Below are positions 17,679-28,051 of a DNA stretch of 64,000 bases, piece by piece. The position numbers and the translations under genes were made by a program. The notes beneath the pieces are model-generated. The model saw nothing but the letters and a program-made list of their open reading frames with translations. It was not told the DNA's origin and made no database searches. The stretch comes from Mycobacterium heckeshornense. Lineage in GTDB: Bacteria > Actinomycetota > Actinomycetes > Mycobacteriales > Mycobacteriaceae. Every line of letters begins with the position of its first letter. Position 1 is the first letter of the stretch. The stretch lies in contig NZ_AP024237.1 of NCBI RefSeq assembly GCF_016592155.1, forward strand, positions 3,100,001 to 3,164,000. Direction: 5' to 3'.

Positions 17679-18930
17679 CGTTGTGCCTGGCCAGCTCGAT
17701 GTTCGCCAGGTGTTGCTGGTAGTCGCGGGTGAACAGGGTGGTGCCCTGCGAGTCGATGGTGACGAAGTACAGCCAGTCGCCGGGTTCGGGATGTTCGGCC
17801 GCGCGCAGCGCATCCTCGCCGGGCGAACAGATCGGCGTGGCCGGCACCCCATCCGACACATAGGTGTTCCACGGGGTGGGCTGCGCCCGGTCGGCGTCGG
17901 TGGTGGCCACCTCACGACGGTCCAGCGGATAGTTCACCGTCGAATCGAACTCGAGCGTGCGGTGCTCACGCAGGCGGTTGTAGATGACCTGGGCGACCTT
18001 CGGGAAATCCTCCGGCTTGGATTCGCGCTGCACCAGCGACGCCACCACCAGCACGTCGTAGGGCGACAGGCTCAGCGAGGTGGCGGTGTCGAGCAGATCC
18101 GAGCGAACGTACATCTCGGCGCTGGCGTTGATCAGCGTCGACAAGATCGACTCGGCGGAGCCCGACGGGTTGACGTTGAAGGTGCCCGGCGCGATCAGGC
18201 CCTCGATGCGCCGGTGGTCGTTGCCCATCGCGGTGACGGGCTCGGTCGCCCATTGCGGCACCGAAAGCGCCGTGGGCGGATGAGCCTGGGCGGCCGCGTT
18301 GCGCAGGTCGGACACCGACACGCAGTGCACGGTGCCGTCGAGGTCCACGCAGGTGGCGCGCGAGATCAGCGTGAGAATCCCCGGCGTCACCGCGTTGGTT
18401 TTCATGTCGGTGGTGTCGTCGAGCTGACGTCCCTCGGGGATGACCAGCTTGCCCACCCGGTTGTGCGGGTCGGCGAGGCGCTGCACCGCGGACTTGGCCG
18501 GGATCTCGGTGCGCATCCGGTAATAGCCCGGCTGGATCGCCGAGATCGCGCTGTTGCCGTGCGCGGCGTCGACGAAGGCCCGCACGGTGCGAACCACGCC
18601 GTGGTTGAACAGCGTCTCACCGACCGCGGTCGTCGAATCTCCGTCGTGGACCTGGATGACGATGTCGCGCTTGCCGCTGCCGGTGTAGTCGTTGTCGGAG
18701 CCGAACACGGTGTGCCACAACCGGGAACCCACGAAGACGGCGGCCACGACGACCACGACGAGCAGGCTGACCGCCAGCCCGCCGAAGAGGCGCCTGCGGC
18801 GACGATTGCGCCGGGCGCGGATGCGCTCGGCGCGGGTCCGATGACGCCGGTGCGGCCCGACCGCGCCGGCAGTTGGTGGCGACCCGCGGCGCCCGGCTTC
18901 GCCGCGCTGGGTGCCCTCAGCCACCGCCAC
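17656..18930 (-). CDS. mltG: Endolytic murein transglycosylase MltG (YceG-like)
   Basis: Membrane-anchored lytic transglycosylase that trims nascent peptidoglycan strands. About 424 residues: an Arg-rich cytoplasmic N-terminus, one transmembrane helix ([18 protein letters not shown]), a LysM-like domain, and the YceG domain with catalytic Glu in [20 protein letters not shown] and the conserved STVNYPL segment. The GTG at 18930 (or the GTG at 18924) is chosen because it overlaps the 3' end of ruvX and gives a length close to the ~417 residues I recall for Rv2553c. The open frame continues to 19026 within ruvX. Confidence 0.92.
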   Translation of the reverse strand: MAVAEGTQRGEAGRRGSPPTAGAVGPHRRHRTRAERIRARRNRRRRRLFGGLAVSLLVVVVVAAVFVGSRLWHTVFGSDNDYTGSGKRDIVIQVHDGDSTTAVGETLFNHGVVRTVRAFVDAAHGNSAISAIQPGYYRMRTEIPAKSAVQRLADPHNRVGKLVIPEGRQLDDTTDMKTNAVTPGILTLISRATCVDLDGTVHCVSVSDLRNAAAQAHPPTALSVPQWATEPVTAMGNDHRRIEGLIAPGTFNVNPSGSAESILSTLINASAEMYVRSDLLDTATSLSLSPYDVLVVASLVQRESKPEDFPKVAQVIYNRLREHRTLEFDSTVNYPLDRREVATTDADRAQPTPWNTYVSDGVPATPICSPGEDALRAAEHPEPGDWLYFVTIDSQGTTLFTRDYQQHLANIELARHNGVLDSAR

Positions 18931-19417
18931 CCTCCCGGTCCAGCGTGGCACGGCGCTGGTCGAGCCAGTCTTGCAGGATCGCCACCGCCGCAGCCTGGTC
19001 GATGACCGCGCGCTGGTTTTTGGCACGGACCCCGGCGGCGCGCAGCGAACGCTGCGCGCTCACCGTGGTCAGTCGCTCGTCGGCCAGTCGCACCGGGACG
19101 GGCGCGATCCGGCGGGCCAGCGCGTCGGCCAGCCCGATCGCGTCGCGGGCCGCCGCACCGGTGCGGTCGGCCAGGGTTCGCGGAAGCCCCACGATCACCT
19201 CCACGGCGCCCAGCTCGGCAGCGAGTCGGGCCAGCCGGCGCAGATGCGCGCCGGAGCGGTCGCGCCGGATGGTCTCCACCGGCGTGGCCAGGATCCCATC
19301 AGGGTCGCTGCCGGACACCCCGATACGCACGCTGCCGACGTCGATGCCCAGCCGCCGGCCCGGGCCGGGGTCGTCCCTGCCGGGCCGATCGGGCAGCCGG
19401 TGCTCTGTCGACGCCAC
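18917..19417 (-). CDS. ruvX: RuvX/YqgF Holliday-junction-resolvase-like protein
   Basis: A 166-residue RNase H-fold protein. Acidic active-site residues appear in [16 protein letters not shown] and in LADERLTT, with the family signature [14 protein letters not shown] and a C-terminal [16 protein letters not shown]. YqgF proteins act in 16S rRNA maturation and/or junction resolution; the mycobacterial protein has been studied as RuvX. It follows alaS with no intergenic gap, suggesting one transcript alaS-ruvX-mltG-aroE-prepilin peptidase. The N-terminal 20 residues are Pro/Asp-rich and not part of the fold. Confidence 0.93.
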   Translation of the reverse strand: MASTEHRLPDRPGRDDPGPGRRLGIDVGSVRIGVSGSDPDGILATPVETIRRDRSGAHLRRLARLAAELGAVEVIVGLPRTLADRTGAAARDAIGLADALARRIAPVPVRLADERLTTVSAQRSLRAAGVRAKNQRAVIDQAAAVAILQDWLDQRRATLDREGGGG

Positions 19418-22108
19418 TTAGCCGACCCGCGCTATCTCTGCACGCACCGCGTCGAGTGCAGCGTCGATGCCGGACGGGTTTTTGCCCGACCCCTGGGCGA
19501 GGTCGGGTTTGCCCCCGCCGCGGCCGTCGACGACCGCCGACAGCGACCTGACCAGGTCGTCGGCGCGGATGCCGAGATCCTGGGCCGCGGAGTTCGTCGC
19601 CACGACATACGGGACGGTGTTGCCGTCGCCGGCGGCGATCAGCGCGACCACCGCGGCCTCAGTGCCGAGCTTGCCGCGGATGTCGCCGGCCAGCGCACGC
19701 AGGTCGGCGGCCGTCATCTCGCCGGACATCCGCTGCGCCACCACACGCACGTTACCGATGCGCTCCGCCCCGGCCGCAGCGTTGGCCGCCGCCGCCCGTG
19801 CCGTGGCCAGCCGCATGCGTTCGAGCTCCTTTTCGGCGGCCTTGAGCCGCTCCACGAGGTTGGCCACCCGGGCCGGCACCTCCTCCGACGGCACCTTCAG
19901 CGTCGCGGCCAGCCCGGCCATCAGCGCACGCTCCTTGGCGAGGTGCCGGAAGGATTCCAGCCCGACGTAGGCCTCCACCCGGCGCACCCCGGAGCCGACC
20001 GATGACTCGCCGAGAATCGTCACGGGGCCGATCTGCGCCGAGTTGTGCACATGCGTGCCGCCGCAGAGCTCCAGCGAGAATGGCCCGCCGATCTCGACGA
20101 CCCGCACGATCTCCGGGTAGCGCTCGCCGAACAGCGCCAGCGCGCCCATTGCCTTGGCCTTGTCGAGCTGTTCGGTAAACGTGTGCACCTCGTAGTCGGC
20201 CTGCACCGCCTGGTTGGTGACTTCTTCGACTTGGCCAAGCTGCTGCTGGGTGAGCGGGCCCTGCCAGTTGAAGTCGAAGCGCAGATACCCCGGCCGGTTC
20301 AGCGATCCGGCCTGAACGGCGTTGGGCCCCAAGACTTGTCGCAGCGCAGCATGCACCATGTGGGTGCCCGAGTGGCCCTGGGTGGCGCCTTTGCGCCAGT
20401 CGGGGTCGACCGCGGCGACGACGGTGTCGCCTTCCACGAATTCACCGGACTCCACGTTGACGCGGTGCACCCACAGGGTGTGTGCGATCTTCTGCACATC
20501 GGTGACGGCCGCCCTGGCGCTTTCGCTGGCGCCGGTTCCGGTGATGCTGCCAGCGTCGGCGAGCTGCCCCCCGGACTCGGCGTAGAGCGGGGTGCGGTCC
20601 AGCACGAGTTCGACGCGGTGCGCGCCATCGGTGCCGTGCGACACCACCGGAACCCTTCTGCCGTCGACGAAGATTCCTAAAATCGTTGCCTCAGAGGTTA
20701 ATTCGTCAAAGCCGGTGAACTCGGTGGGCCCGGCGTCGACCAGTTCGCGGTAGGCGGAGAGGTCGGCGTGCGCGTGTTTGCGCGCCGCGGCGTCGGCCTG
20801 GGCGCGGCGGCGCTGCTCGGCCATCAGCTCGCGGAAGCCGGCCTCGTCGACTTGCAGGCCGGCTTCGGCGGCCATCTCCAGCGTGAGGTCGATCGGGAAC
20901 CCGTAGGTGTCGTGCAGGGTGAAAGCATCCGCACCGGACAGCACGGTCGAGCCGGAGGCCTTGGTGGCGCCGGCCACCTCCTCGAACAGCCGCGACCCGG
21001 ACGTCAGCGTGCGGTTGAACGCGGTCTCCTCGGCGACCGCGATGCGGTGGATGCGCTCGAAGTCGCTGACCAGCTCGGGATACGACGGGCCCATCGCGTC
21101 GCGCACGCATGCCATCAGCTCGCCGACGATCGGGCCCTCGATGCCCAGCAGTTTGGCCGAGCGGATCACCCGGCGCAGCAGCCGCCGCAACACGTAGCCG
21201 CGCCCGTCATTGCCGGGGCTGACCCCGTCGCCGATCAGGATCGCCGCGGTGCGGCTGTGGTCGGCGATGACGCGGTAGCGCACGTCGTCGTCGTGGTTGC
21301 CGACGTGATAAGGACGCGCGGCCAGGGTGGCCACTTTTTCTATGACGGGCCGCAGCAGGTCGGTCTCATAGACGTTGGGCACGCCCTGCAGCACGCACGC
21401 GACCCGCTCCACACCCATGCCGGTGTCGATGTTCTTGCGCGGCAACGAGCCGATGATCTCGAACTCGTCCTTGGTGCCCTCGCCGCGCTCGCTTTCCATG
21501 AACACCAGGTTCCACAGCTCGATGTAGCGGTCCTCGCTGACCACCGGACCGCCTTCCGGGCCGAATTCCGGCCCGCGGTCGTAGTAGATCTCCGACGACG
21601 GCCCGCACGGGCCGGGGATGCCCATCGACCAGAAGTTGTCGCCCATGCCCCGGCGCTGGATGCGCTCCGGCGGCAGCCCCGCCACCTCCTGCCACAGCTG
21701 AGCAGCCTCGTCGTCCTCGAGATAGACCGTGGCCCAAATCTTTTCAGGCTCTAACCCGTATCCCCCGTCTTCGACGGGATTGGTCAGCAGCTTCCAGGCC
21801 AGCTCGATCGCGCCGCGCTTGAAGTAGTCGCCGAACGAGAAATTGCCGGCCATCTGGAAAAACGTGTTGTGCCGGGTGGTGACACCGACCTCGTCGATAT
21901 CGGGTGTGCGGATGCATTTTTGGATGCTGGTGGCGGTCGGATATGGCGGTGTGCGCTGACCCAGGAAGTACGGCACGAACTGGACCATGCCCGCGTTGAC
22001 GAACAGCAAGTTGGGGTCGTCGAGGATCACCGAGGCGCTCGGCACCTCGGTATGGCCCGCCTTCACGAAGTGATCAAGAAACCGCTTCCTGATCTCGTGT
22101 GTCCGCAC
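19418..22108 (-). CDS. alaS: Alanyl-tRNA synthetase
   Basis: Class II synthetase of 896 residues: catalytic core from [20 protein letters not shown] with motif [15 protein letters not shown], tRNA-recognition domain, editing domain with the zinc motif [11 protein letters not shown] and later CGGTHV, and a C-terminal C-Ala domain ending with [17 protein letters not shown] sequence (seen as [17 protein letters not shown]). The start is GTG at 22108, not the more upstream GTG at 22132, because AAGGAAG sits the right distance before it and the protein then begins RTHEIRKRF as in mycobacterial homologues. First gene of a five-gene run on the minus strand. Confidence 0.97.
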   Translation of the reverse strand: MRTHEIRKRFLDHFVKAGHTEVPSASVILDDPNLLFVNAGMVQFVPYFLGQRTPPYPTATSIQKCIRTPDIDEVGVTTRHNTFFQMAGNFSFGDYFKRGAIELAWKLLTNPVEDGGYGLEPEKIWATVYLEDDEAAQLWQEVAGLPPERIQRRGMGDNFWSMGIPGPCGPSSEIYYDRGPEFGPEGGPVVSEDRYIELWNLVFMESERGEGTKDEFEIIGSLPRKNIDTGMGVERVACVLQGVPNVYETDLLRPVIEKVATLAARPYHVGNHDDDVRYRVIADHSRTAAILIGDGVSPGNDGRGYVLRRLLRRVIRSAKLLGIEGPIVGELMACVRDAMGPSYPELVSDFERIHRIAVAEETAFNRTLTSGSRLFEEVAGATKASGSTVLSGADAFTLHDTYGFPIDLTLEMAAEAGLQVDEAGFRELMAEQRRRAQADAAARKHAHADLSAYRELVDAGPTEFTGFDELTSEATILGIFVDGRRVPVVSHGTDGAHRVELVLDRTPLYAESGGQLADAGSITGTGASESARAAVTDVQKIAHTLWVHRVNVESGEFVEGDTVVAAVDPDWRKGATQGHSGTHMVHAALRQVLGPNAVQAGSLNRPGYLRFDFNWQGPLTQQQLGQVEEVTNQAVQADYEVHTFTEQLDKAKAMGALALFGERYPEIVRVVEIGGPFSLELCGGTHVHNSAQIGPVTILGESSVGSGVRRVEAYVGLESFRHLAKERALMAGLAATLKVPSEEVPARVANLVERLKAAEKELERMRLATARAAAANAAAGAERIGNVRVVAQRMSGEMTAADLRALAGDIRGKLGTEAAVVALIAAGDGNTVPYVVATNSAAQDLGIRADDLVRSLSAVVDGRGGGKPDLAQGSGKNPSGIDAALDAVRAEIARVG

Positions 22109-22226
22109 TGTTCCGCTTCCTTTTGCCACCACTGCGCGGCCTCATTTTCGACCGCATTACCCTACCGGGCCGGTTACCCGTGCTGAACGGCCAACGAACC
22201 GTGGCGCCCCGCGGTGCCGCAAACCG

Positions 22227-22628
22227 TCAACCGTCGACAAAGCTCAGCCGTACCTTCCGCCGCGGGTTGTCCCGGTTGAGGTCGACCAGGACCACGCTTT
22301 GCCAGGTGCCCAGCAGCGGCGCGCCGCCCTGCACCGGCACCGTCACCGAGGGGGCGACGATCGCGGGCAGCACGTGGTCGGCGCCGTGGCCTCGGGATCC
22401 GTGTGCGTGCCGGTAGCGGTCGTCCCGGGGCAGCAACCGCTCCAGGGTGTCGACGAGGTCGTCGTCGGACCCCGAGCCGGTTTCGATGATCGCCACACCC
22501 GCCGTCGCGTGCGGGACGAACACGTTGCATAGGCCATCCCGGTGGCCACCGCAAAACGAGCGCACCGCGCCGGTGAGATCGACGATCCGGCGACGCGCGG
22601 TGTCCACTTCCAGCACACTGGTATCCAC
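22227..22628 (-). CDS. YjbQ/UPF0047 family protein (Rv2556c-like)
   Basis: A 133-residue single-domain protein of the UPF0047 fold, with the conserved FVPHATAGVAIIETGSGSD and the His-rich metal-like motif HAHGSRGHGADHVLPAIVAPS, then LLGTWQSVVLVDLNRDNPRR. Some family members show weak thiamine-phosphate synthase activity, but the true role is unknown. GTG at 22628 gives a start close to homologues; the frame stays open upstream to 22802. It is separated from alaS by about 120 bases with no evident gene. Confidence 0.85.
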   Translation of the reverse strand: MDTSVLEVDTARRRIVDLTGAVRSFCGGHRDGLCNVFVPHATAGVAIIETGSGSDDDLVDTLERLLPRDDRYRHAHGSRGHGADHVLPAIVAPSVTVPVQGGAPLLGTWQSVVLVDLNRDNPRRKVRLSFVDG

Positions 22629-22664
22629 GAGTCCCAGCCTACGAGCCGGGCGGACCCAGCTGCC

Positions 22665-22736
22665 AATCCCCGGCAAACCCATTGCCACGCTTCGTCGATG
22701 GGAGGAGAGTAAGACGGGCACCGGTGGCGCCACCGG
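22665..22736 (+). promoter_or_regulatory. Conserved promoter/operator segment upstream of the first paralogue
   Basis: Contains CCCGGCAAACCCATTGC (to 22685) and the perfect 16-bp palindrome CCGGTGGCGCCACCGG (22721-22736). Both motifs recur, the second with one change, before the neighbouring paralogue at nearly the same distance from the start codon. Confidence 0.6.
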
Positions 22737-22769
22737 GGCGCCACCACCGGATGGGTGAGGGGGTGGATC

Positions 22770-23390
22770 GTGTACGCACGCTCTACCACTATCCAGGCGC
22801 AACCCTCGTCAGTCGACGCCGGGATTGCGCATATTCGCGACGAGGTGATGCCCGCCCTGCAGGCCATCGACGGATGCGTCGGGGTGTCACTGTTGGTCGA
22901 CCGGCAGTCCGGCAGATGTATCGCCACCAGCGCGTGGGAAAGCGACGAGGCGATGCACGCGAGCGCCGAGCGGATCCAGCCGATCCGCGACCGGGCGGCG
23001 CAGATCTTCGGAGGCCCCGCCACGGTCGAGGAGTGGGAGATCGCGACCCTGCACCGCGACCATCGCTCGCGTGAGGGTGCATGCGCGCGGGTGACCTGGG
23101 TAAAGGGCGATCCGGCCCGGATGGATCAAAACGTCGAATACTACAAGTCGGCCGTGCTGCCCGATCTGGAGAACCTCGAGGGTTTCTGCAGCGCCAGCCT
23201 TTTGATCAACCGCGCATCGGGGCGAGCGGTATCGTGCGCGACCTTCGACAGCCGCGACGCGATGGAGCGCAACAGGGAGCAGTCGATGTCGCTGAAGCGG
23301 GCCAAGATCAAAGAAGCGGGCGTTGAGGAGCTCGACGAGTGCGAGTTCGAGCTGGCGCTCGCCCATCTACGGGTGCCTGAGCTGGTCTGA
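22770..23390 (+). CDS. Conserved mycobacterial protein, Rv2557/Rv2558-like, copy 1
   Basis: A 206-residue cytoplasmic protein starting [19 protein letters not shown], built as two related halves: [22 protein letters not shown] and [22 protein letters not shown] occupy equivalent positions. This is the pattern of a duplicated dimeric alpha/beta-barrel (ABM-like) fold. No catalytic residue can be named. From memory, the M. tuberculosis homologues Rv2557 and Rv2558 rise strongly during nutrient starvation. The GTG at 22770 has GAGGGGG seven bases before it; an in-frame GTG at 22755 is an alternative. It is followed by a close paralogue on the same strand. Confidence 0.88.
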   Translation: MYARSTTIQAQPSSVDAGIAHIRDEVMPALQAIDGCVGVSLLVDRQSGRCIATSAWESDEAMHASAERIQPIRDRAAQIFGGPATVEEWEIATLHRDHRSREGACARVTWVKGDPARMDQNVEYYKSAVLPDLENLEGFCSASLLINRASGRAVSCATFDSRDAMERNREQSMSLKRAKIKEAGVEELDECEFELALAHLRVPELV

Positions 23391-23457
23391 CCGACGCTAA
23401 CGCGTAGCGCGACCGAACCGCGCCAGCGGATGTCGGCCGGCCAGGATTTCGTGCGCC

Positions 23458-23529
23458 AATTCCCGGCAAACCCATTGCGGGGGTTACCCGGCCGGTGAAA
23501 AGTAGGCAGTGGACCGGTGGCGCCGCCGG
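23458..23529 (+). promoter_or_regulatory. Conserved promoter/operator segment upstream of the second paralogue
   Basis: Repeats the elements seen at 22665-22736: CCCGGCAAACCCATTGC (ending 23478) and CCGGTGGCGCCGCCGG (23514-23529, one base off a perfect palindrome). The intervening bases differ, so the two motifs look selectively kept. Confidence 0.6.
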
Positions 23530-23560
23530 GGCGCCGCCCTGACGGGTGAGGGGGTCGACG

Positions 23561-24181
23561 GTGTACGCGCGCTCTACGACGATTGAGGCCCAACCATCGT
23601 TGATCGACGCGGGGATCGCGCATGTCCGCGACGAAGTGATGCCCGCTTTGGAACAAGTCGACGGGTGCGTCGGGGTGTCGCTGCTGGTCGATCGGGAGTC
23701 CGGCCGCTGCATCGCGACCAGCGCATGGGAGACCCAGGAGGCGATGCGGGCCAGCGCCGACCGGGTGCGGCCGGTGCGCGACCGGGCCGCTCAGGCCTTC
23801 GGGGGCAAACCGACCGTTGATGAATGGGAGATCGCGGTATTGCACCGCGACCACCGCTCGGGTCCGGGCGCCTGCGTGCGAGCGACCTGGCTCACGGTGC
23901 GGCCCGACCAGTTCGATCGCGCCATCGAGTTCTACCGGCAGTCGGTGTTACCCGACGTCGAAAGGCTCGAGGGGTTCTGCAGCGCCAGCCTGATGCTCGA
24001 CCGCACCTCCTGGCGCGCCGTGGTGTCGTCGACCTTTGACAGCCTGGACACCATGCAGCGCAACCGGGACCGGGCCCGCTCGATCCGCACCAACGGGCTT
24101 CGTGACCTGGGCGCCGACCAGCTCGACGTCGGCGAGTTCGAACTCGCGATCGCCCACCTGCGGGTGCCCGAGTTGGTCTAA
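23561..24181 (+). CDS. Conserved mycobacterial protein, Rv2557/Rv2558-like, copy 2
   Basis: A 206-residue paralogue of the preceding gene, alike through almost its whole length ([20 protein letters not shown] near the start, [11 protein letters not shown] at the end). It keeps the same two-half architecture ([11 protein letters not shown], then [12 protein letters not shown]). The start GTG at 23561 is preceded by GAGGGGGT as in copy 1. Its stop overlaps the stop of the convergent YCII-like gene by four bases. Retention of both copies with separate but matching promoters argues for co-regulation, not decay of one copy. Confidence 0.88.
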   Translation: MYARSTTIEAQPSLIDAGIAHVRDEVMPALEQVDGCVGVSLLVDRESGRCIATSAWETQEAMRASADRVRPVRDRAAQAFGGKPTVDEWEIAVLHRDHRSGPGACVRATWLTVRPDQFDRAIEFYRQSVLPDVERLEGFCSASLMLDRTSWRAVVSSTFDSLDTMQRNRDRARSIRTNGLRDLGADQLDVGEFELAIAHLRVPELV

Positions 24182-24513
24182 GGCAAAGAGTCGCCGGGAA
24201 ATCCGCGGCAGGGGTGTACTTCGAACGTGAAGACCCCGGCTTGCACGCCGGGATCTTCGGTCATCGCCGCGGTGGTCTGCTCGACGGTGCCGGCGAACAC
24301 CCCGACACCGCACAGCTCGGAGCCGTCGGTCACGGGCAGCACCACCGGCATGATGCCCTCGTGGCGCAGCCCGAAGTTGCGCCGGCCATGCTCCCAGATG
24401 ATCGCCGGAGTGTCGTCACCGCCAAAGTTTGGGCCCCGCTTAAGGATGACGACGCTGTACGGCTTGGCGGTCGGCAGCAGTTCGTTCATCTCGTCGTCGG
24501 TGAACGTCTTCAT
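24178..24513 (-). CDS. Small YCII-related domain protein
   Basis: A 111-residue protein starting [27 protein letters not shown], with a central [32 protein letters not shown] and a C-terminal [21 protein letters not shown]. The single-domain pattern of a small alpha/beta protein with a buried His and the final DP...G...V motif is that of YCII-related proteins; no enzyme activity is known for it. Its start overlaps the rarA stop by four bases (ATGA), so the two are translationally coupled. Assignment to YCII is moderate; otherwise hypothetical. Confidence 0.7.
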   Translation of the reverse strand: MKTFTDDEMNELLPTAKPYSVVILKRGPNFGGDDTPAIIWEHGRRNFGLRHEGIMPVVLPVTDGSELCGVGVFAGTVEQTTAAMTEDPGVQAGVFTFEVHPCRGFPGDSLP

Positions 24514-25853
24514 GACCGCCCTTCCCCTTGCCCGCGGATGATTGCCCGCAGCCGCTGCAGCCGGCCGCCGATTTCGCGTTCCTTACCGTGCCCGGTGGGG
24601 TGGTAATAGTCCACGCCGACCAGTTCGTCGGGCGGATACTGTTGCGCGACAACACCACCGGGGTCGTCGTGGGAGTAGCGATACCCGACCGCGTTGCCCA
24701 GCGCCGCCGCGCCCGAATAGTGGCCGTCGCGCAGGTGGGCCGGCACCAGCCCGGCCTTGCCGGCGTGAACATCGGCCAGCGCGGCGCCCAGCGCGGTGGT
24801 CACCGCGTTGGACTTGGGCGCGGTGGCTAGGTGCACGGTGGCGTGCGCCAGCGTCAGCTGGGCCTCTGGCATGCCGATCAGCTGCACGGTGTGCGCGGCG
24901 GCCACCGCGGTCTGCAGGGCGGTGGGATCGGCCATCCCGATGTCCTCGCTGGCCAGGATCATCAGCCGGCGGGCGATGAACCGCGGATCTTCGCCGGCGA
25001 TCAGCATCCGCGCCAAGTAGTGCAGCGCGGCGTCGACGTCGGAGCCGCGCACCGACTTGATGAACGCGCTGATCACGTCGTAGTGCTGGTCGCCGTCGCG
25101 GTCGTAGCGGACTGCGGCTTTGTCCAGGGATTTCTCGACGGCCTCGACGGTGACCGGGTTGGCGGCCTCCGCGGCCACCTCCAGTGCGGTCAGCGCGCGG
25201 CGCGCGTCGCCGGCCGCCAGCCGCACCAATAACTCGACGGCGTCGGGGTCGACGGGCACCCGCCCGGCCAGTCCGCGCGGATCGTCGATCGCGCGCCGCA
25301 CCACCGCGCGCACGTCGTCGGCGGCCAGCGGGCGCAGCTGCAGGATCAGCGACCGCGACAGCAGCGGCGCGACGACCGAAAACGACGGGTTCTCCGTGGT
25401 CGCGGCCACCAGCAGCACGACCCGGTTCTCCACCGCCGACAGCAGCGCGTCCTGCTGGGTTTTGGAGAACCGGTGCACCTCGTCGATGAACAGCACGGTC
25501 TGTTCGCCGTGGGCGGCGGCTTTCCGAGCGATGTCGATGACCGCACGGACCTCCTTGACGCCGGCCGACAGCGCCGACAGCGCCTCGAAGCGGCGCCCGG
25601 TCGCCTGGGAGATCAGCGCGGCCAGCGTCGTTTTGCCGCTGCCCGGTGGCCCGTAGAGGATGACCGACGCGACCCCGGAGCCCTCGATCAGGCGGCGCAG
25701 CGGCGACCCGGGTTGCAGCAGATGGTCCTGCCCGACCAGCTCGTCGATGGTGGCCGGGCGCATCCGTACCGCCAGCGGAGCCGCGGCCCAAACCGCGGGG
25801 TCGCGGTCGCTCAGGCTGGGCGTACCGGGCAGGTCGAAGAGACCGTCGGACAC
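24510..25853 (-). CDS. rarA: Replication-associated recombination protein RarA (MgsA-type AAA ATPase)
   Basis: A 447-residue AAA+ clamp-loader-like ATPase that acts at stalled replication forks. It begins [18 protein letters not shown]. Motifs: Walker [13 protein letters not shown], Walker [20 protein letters not shown], sensor 1 [12 protein letters not shown], arginine finger region [11 protein letters not shown], and the tetramerisation domain with [23 protein letters not shown] and [18 protein letters not shown]. It matches Rv2559c by recall. The downstream overlap with the YCII-like gene suggests a two-gene operon; a SDR gene diverges upstream. Confidence 0.95.
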   Translation of the reverse strand: MSDGLFDLPGTPSLSDRDPAVWAAAPLAVRMRPATIDELVGQDHLLQPGSPLRRLIEGSGVASVILYGPPGSGKTTLAALISQATGRRFEALSALSAGVKEVRAVIDIARKAAAHGEQTVLFIDEVHRFSKTQQDALLSAVENRVVLLVAATTENPSFSVVAPLLSRSLILQLRPLAADDVRAVVRRAIDDPRGLAGRVPVDPDAVELLVRLAAGDARRALTALEVAAEAANPVTVEAVEKSLDKAAVRYDRDGDQHYDVISAFIKSVRGSDVDAALHYLARMLIAGEDPRFIARRLMILASEDIGMADPTALQTAVAAAHTVQLIGMPEAQLTLAHATVHLATAPKSNAVTTALGAALADVHAGKAGLVPAHLRDGHYSGAAALGNAVGYRYSHDDPGGVVAQQYPPDELVGVDYYHPTGHGKEREIGGRLQRLRAIIRGQGEGRS

Positions 25854-25963
25854 CGTCTCAGGTTAACCACCGGCGGCGTCGCCGGGGCTGGGCTTTTGCG
25901 CGCCGGCTCCCGATGAACGGAACCGGGCATCAGCGGTCCGCGGCGGCGGGTGATGATCAACGG

Positions 25964-26755
25964 GTGACCAACCTTGCCGGGTACGGTCCGTGGGCGGTGA
26001 TCGCCGGCGGATCAGAAGGCGTCGGCGCCGAATTCGCTCGGCAGCTCGCCGCCGCTGGGCTGAACCTGGTGCTGGTGGCGCGCAAACCGGGCCCGCTGGA
26101 GACCACCGCGAACGACTGCCGCGGGCGCGGCGTGCGGGTGCGCACGCTCGCACTGGATCTGGTGCAGCCCGGTGCGGTCAGCGAAATCATCACGGCGACA
26201 GGCGATCTCGAAGTCGGATTGCTGATTTACAACGCCGGGGCCAACACCTGCAGTGAGCAGTTCCTCGACGGCGACCTGGCCGATTTCCAGCGGGTCATCG
26301 ACCTCAACATCACCGCGATGCTGGCGCTGGTCGCGCATTACGGCCGCCCGATGCGAACGCGGCGGCGCGGCGGCATTCTGCTCGTCGGCTCGATGGCCGG
26401 ATACCTCGGGTCGATGCGGCACAGCGTGTACGGCGGGGTGAAGGCGTTCGGTCGCATCTTCGCCGAAAGCCTGTGGCTCGAACTGCGCGACCACAACGTG
26501 CACGTGCTCGAACTGGTACTAGGCGTCACCCGCACACCGGCGATGCAGCGGGCCGGGCTGAACTTCGACGTGCCCGGACTGCGGGTCGCCGACCCCGGCG
26601 ACGTCGCCCGTGAAGGCCTCGAGCAGTTGCCACACGGCCCGGTGTATGTCGCCGGCGGTAACGCCGAGGACGCGGCGCGCCGCAACCACCCGGACCGGGC
26701 GAACGTCGTGCTTAGCACCCACCGGGTGATGCAGCAGCTGCTGGGAGCCGATTAA
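25964..26755 (+). CDS. Short-chain dehydrogenase/reductase
   Basis: A 263-residue SDR, starting VTNLAGYGPWAVIAGGSEG (GTG 25964; the open frame extends to 25913 but the added residues are unlike an SDR). Cofactor-binding loop is GGSEGVGAEFARQLA (TGxxxGxG variant), then NAG (LLIYNAGAN), the catalytic Ser in LLVGSMAGYLGS and Tyr-x3-Lys in YGGVKAF. The ARK dipeptide after strand 2 (LVARKPG) hints at NADP. Substrate unknown. It is divergent from rarA over about 110 bases and followed by a small SnoaL-like gene and another SDR, which may form a catabolic cluster. Confidence 0.88.
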   Translation: MTNLAGYGPWAVIAGGSEGVGAEFARQLAAAGLNLVLVARKPGPLETTANDCRGRGVRVRTLALDLVQPGAVSEIITATGDLEVGLLIYNAGANTCSEQFLDGDLADFQRVIDLNITAMLALVAHYGRPMRTRRRGGILLVGSMAGYLGSMRHSVYGGVKAFGRIFAESLWLELRDHNVHVLELVLGVTRTPAMQRAGLNFDVPGLRVADPGDVAREGLEQLPHGPVYVAGGNAEDAARRNHPDRANVVLSTHRVMQQLLGAD

Positions 26756-26779
26756 GACGCTGACCGAGTAGGAGTCACG

Positions 26780-27265
26780 ATGACCGACGATCGCCTTACC
26801 GAACTCGAGCGACGCTTGCAGACAATCGAAGACGAACGCGCGATCGAGCGAATGATCGCGTCCTACGGTCCGTTGGTCGACGCGGGTCAATCCGCGGCGG
26901 CGGCCCGATTGTGGGCTGCCGACGGCGTTTACGATGTCGAAGGCTGGGTGATGAACAACCGCGACGACGTTGCGGCGATGGTTGCCTCCGATGCGCATCA
27001 GGGTTTGATCGGCCGGGGCGCCGCGCACTTTCTGGGCCCGGCCGTGGTCAGCGTTGCCGGCGACAAGGCCGTCGCGGTGTGCGAATCGCTGCTGGTGGTG
27101 CACCGCGACGACGGATACACGGTGTGGCGGGCCGGTGCCAACCACTTTGAGTTGCGACGCATCGATCACCGCTGGCAGATCACCGCCCGCGTGACCCGGC
27201 CGTTGGACGGGCGCGCGCAGGCGCGGGAGCTGCTCGCCGCCGGCGTGGCCGGGAGTCCGCGGTGA
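26780..27265 (+). CDS. SnoaL/NTF2-like protein
   Basis: A 161-residue protein with an N-terminal helix (TELERRLQTIEDERAIERMIASYG) and the alpha+beta cone fold pattern RLWAADGVYDVEGWVMNNRDDVAAMV... HFLGPAVVSVAGDKAVAVCESLLV. NTF2-like folds of this size serve as dehydratases, isomerases or hydrolases on steroid or polyketide rings, or lack catalysis. The ATG is 25 bases after the preceding SDR, and the stop overlaps the next SDR start (GTGA), so all three are probably co-transcribed. Confidence 0.82.
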   Translation: MTDDRLTELERRLQTIEDERAIERMIASYGPLVDAGQSAAAARLWAADGVYDVEGWVMNNRDDVAAMVASDAHQGLIGRGAAHFLGPAVVSVAGDKAVAVCESLLVVHRDDGYTVWRAGANHFELRRIDHRWQITARVTRPLDGRAQARELLAAGVAGSPR

Positions 27266-28041
27266 GCGGGACGCTGGCAGGCAAGGCCGCCGTGGTAACC
27301 GGAGCGGGGGCCGGCATCGGGGAAGGCATCGCCCGCCGCTTCGCCGCAGAAGGCGCCCGCGTCGTGGTAGCCGAAATCGACGCGGCCGCAGGCCAAGCCG
27401 TCGCACGCGACATCGGCGGGGTGTTCGTCGGTACCGATGTCGCCAACCGCTCCGACGTCGAAAACGCCGTGCAGACAGCGCTTTTTGAATACGGGTCGAT
27501 CGACATTGTCGTCAACAACGCCTGGGGTGGCGGCAAGATCGGCCGAGTCGAGAACAAGACCGACGAGCAACTGGCGCACGGCATCGCGGTGGGCTACTAC
27601 GGCCCATACTGGGCGATGCGAGCCGCGTTTCCCCACATGAAGGCGCGGGGCTGGGGCCGCGTGATCAACATGTGCAGCCTCAACGGCGTCAACGCCCACA
27701 TGGGAACACTGGAATACAACGCCGCCAAGGAAGCGCTTCGCGCGCTGACCCGCACCGCCGCACGCGAATGGGCACCCACCGGCGTCACCGTCAACGCGAT
27801 CTGCCCGGCGGCGAAGAGCCAAGCGTTCTTTCAGGCCATCGGGCAATACCCGCAGCTGGAGGCGATGGCCGATGCGGCCAACCCGATGGGCCGGCTCGGC
27901 GACCCGTACGACGACATCGCGCCGGTCGCGGTGTTTCTGGCCAGCGAAGGCTGCCGATACCTGACCGGAAACACTTTGTTCGTCGACGGCGGCAGCCACA
28001 TCAACGGCGTCGCGTGGGCGCCCGACCTCGACGCGGACTAA
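27262..28041 (+). CDS. Short-chain dehydrogenase/reductase
   Basis: A 259-residue classical SDR: GAGAGIGEGIARRFA cofactor loop, acidic residue after strand 2 (VVVAEIDAA, suggesting NAD), NNAWGG in the NNAG position, catalytic Ser in INMCSLNGVNA, YNAAKEAL (Tyr-x3-Lys) and the C-terminal FLASEGCRYLTGNTLFVDGGSHI. The NNAW variant is unusual but seen in some subfamilies. Start GTG at 27262 overlaps the SnoaL-like gene stop. Substrate unknown; the pairing with an NTF2-like protein is common in steroid or alkyl-chain catabolism (inference). Confidence 0.9.
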   Translation: MSGTLAGKAAVVTGAGAGIGEGIARRFAAEGARVVVAEIDAAAGQAVARDIGGVFVGTDVANRSDVENAVQTALFEYGSIDIVVNNAWGGGKIGRVENKTDEQLAHGIAVGYYGPYWAMRAAFPHMKARGWGRVINMCSLNGVNAHMGTLEYNAAKEALRALTRTAAREWAPTGVTVNAICPAAKSQAFFQAIGQYPQLEAMADAANPMGRLGDPYDDIAPVAVFLASEGCRYLTGNTLFVDGGSHINGVAWAPDLDAD

Positions 28042-28051
28042 CGCCGGTCGG

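Noticed and set aside
17683-19005. 440-residue plus-strand ORF antisense to mltG
   Set aside because: It mirrors mltG in a GC-rich region, lacks domain-like sequence and is rich in Arg/Gly/His, as expected for a shadow frame.
24583-25791. 402-residue minus-strand ORF inside rarA
   Set aside because: Same strand as rarA in another frame, Arg/Gly-rich, no ribosome site and no family motif.
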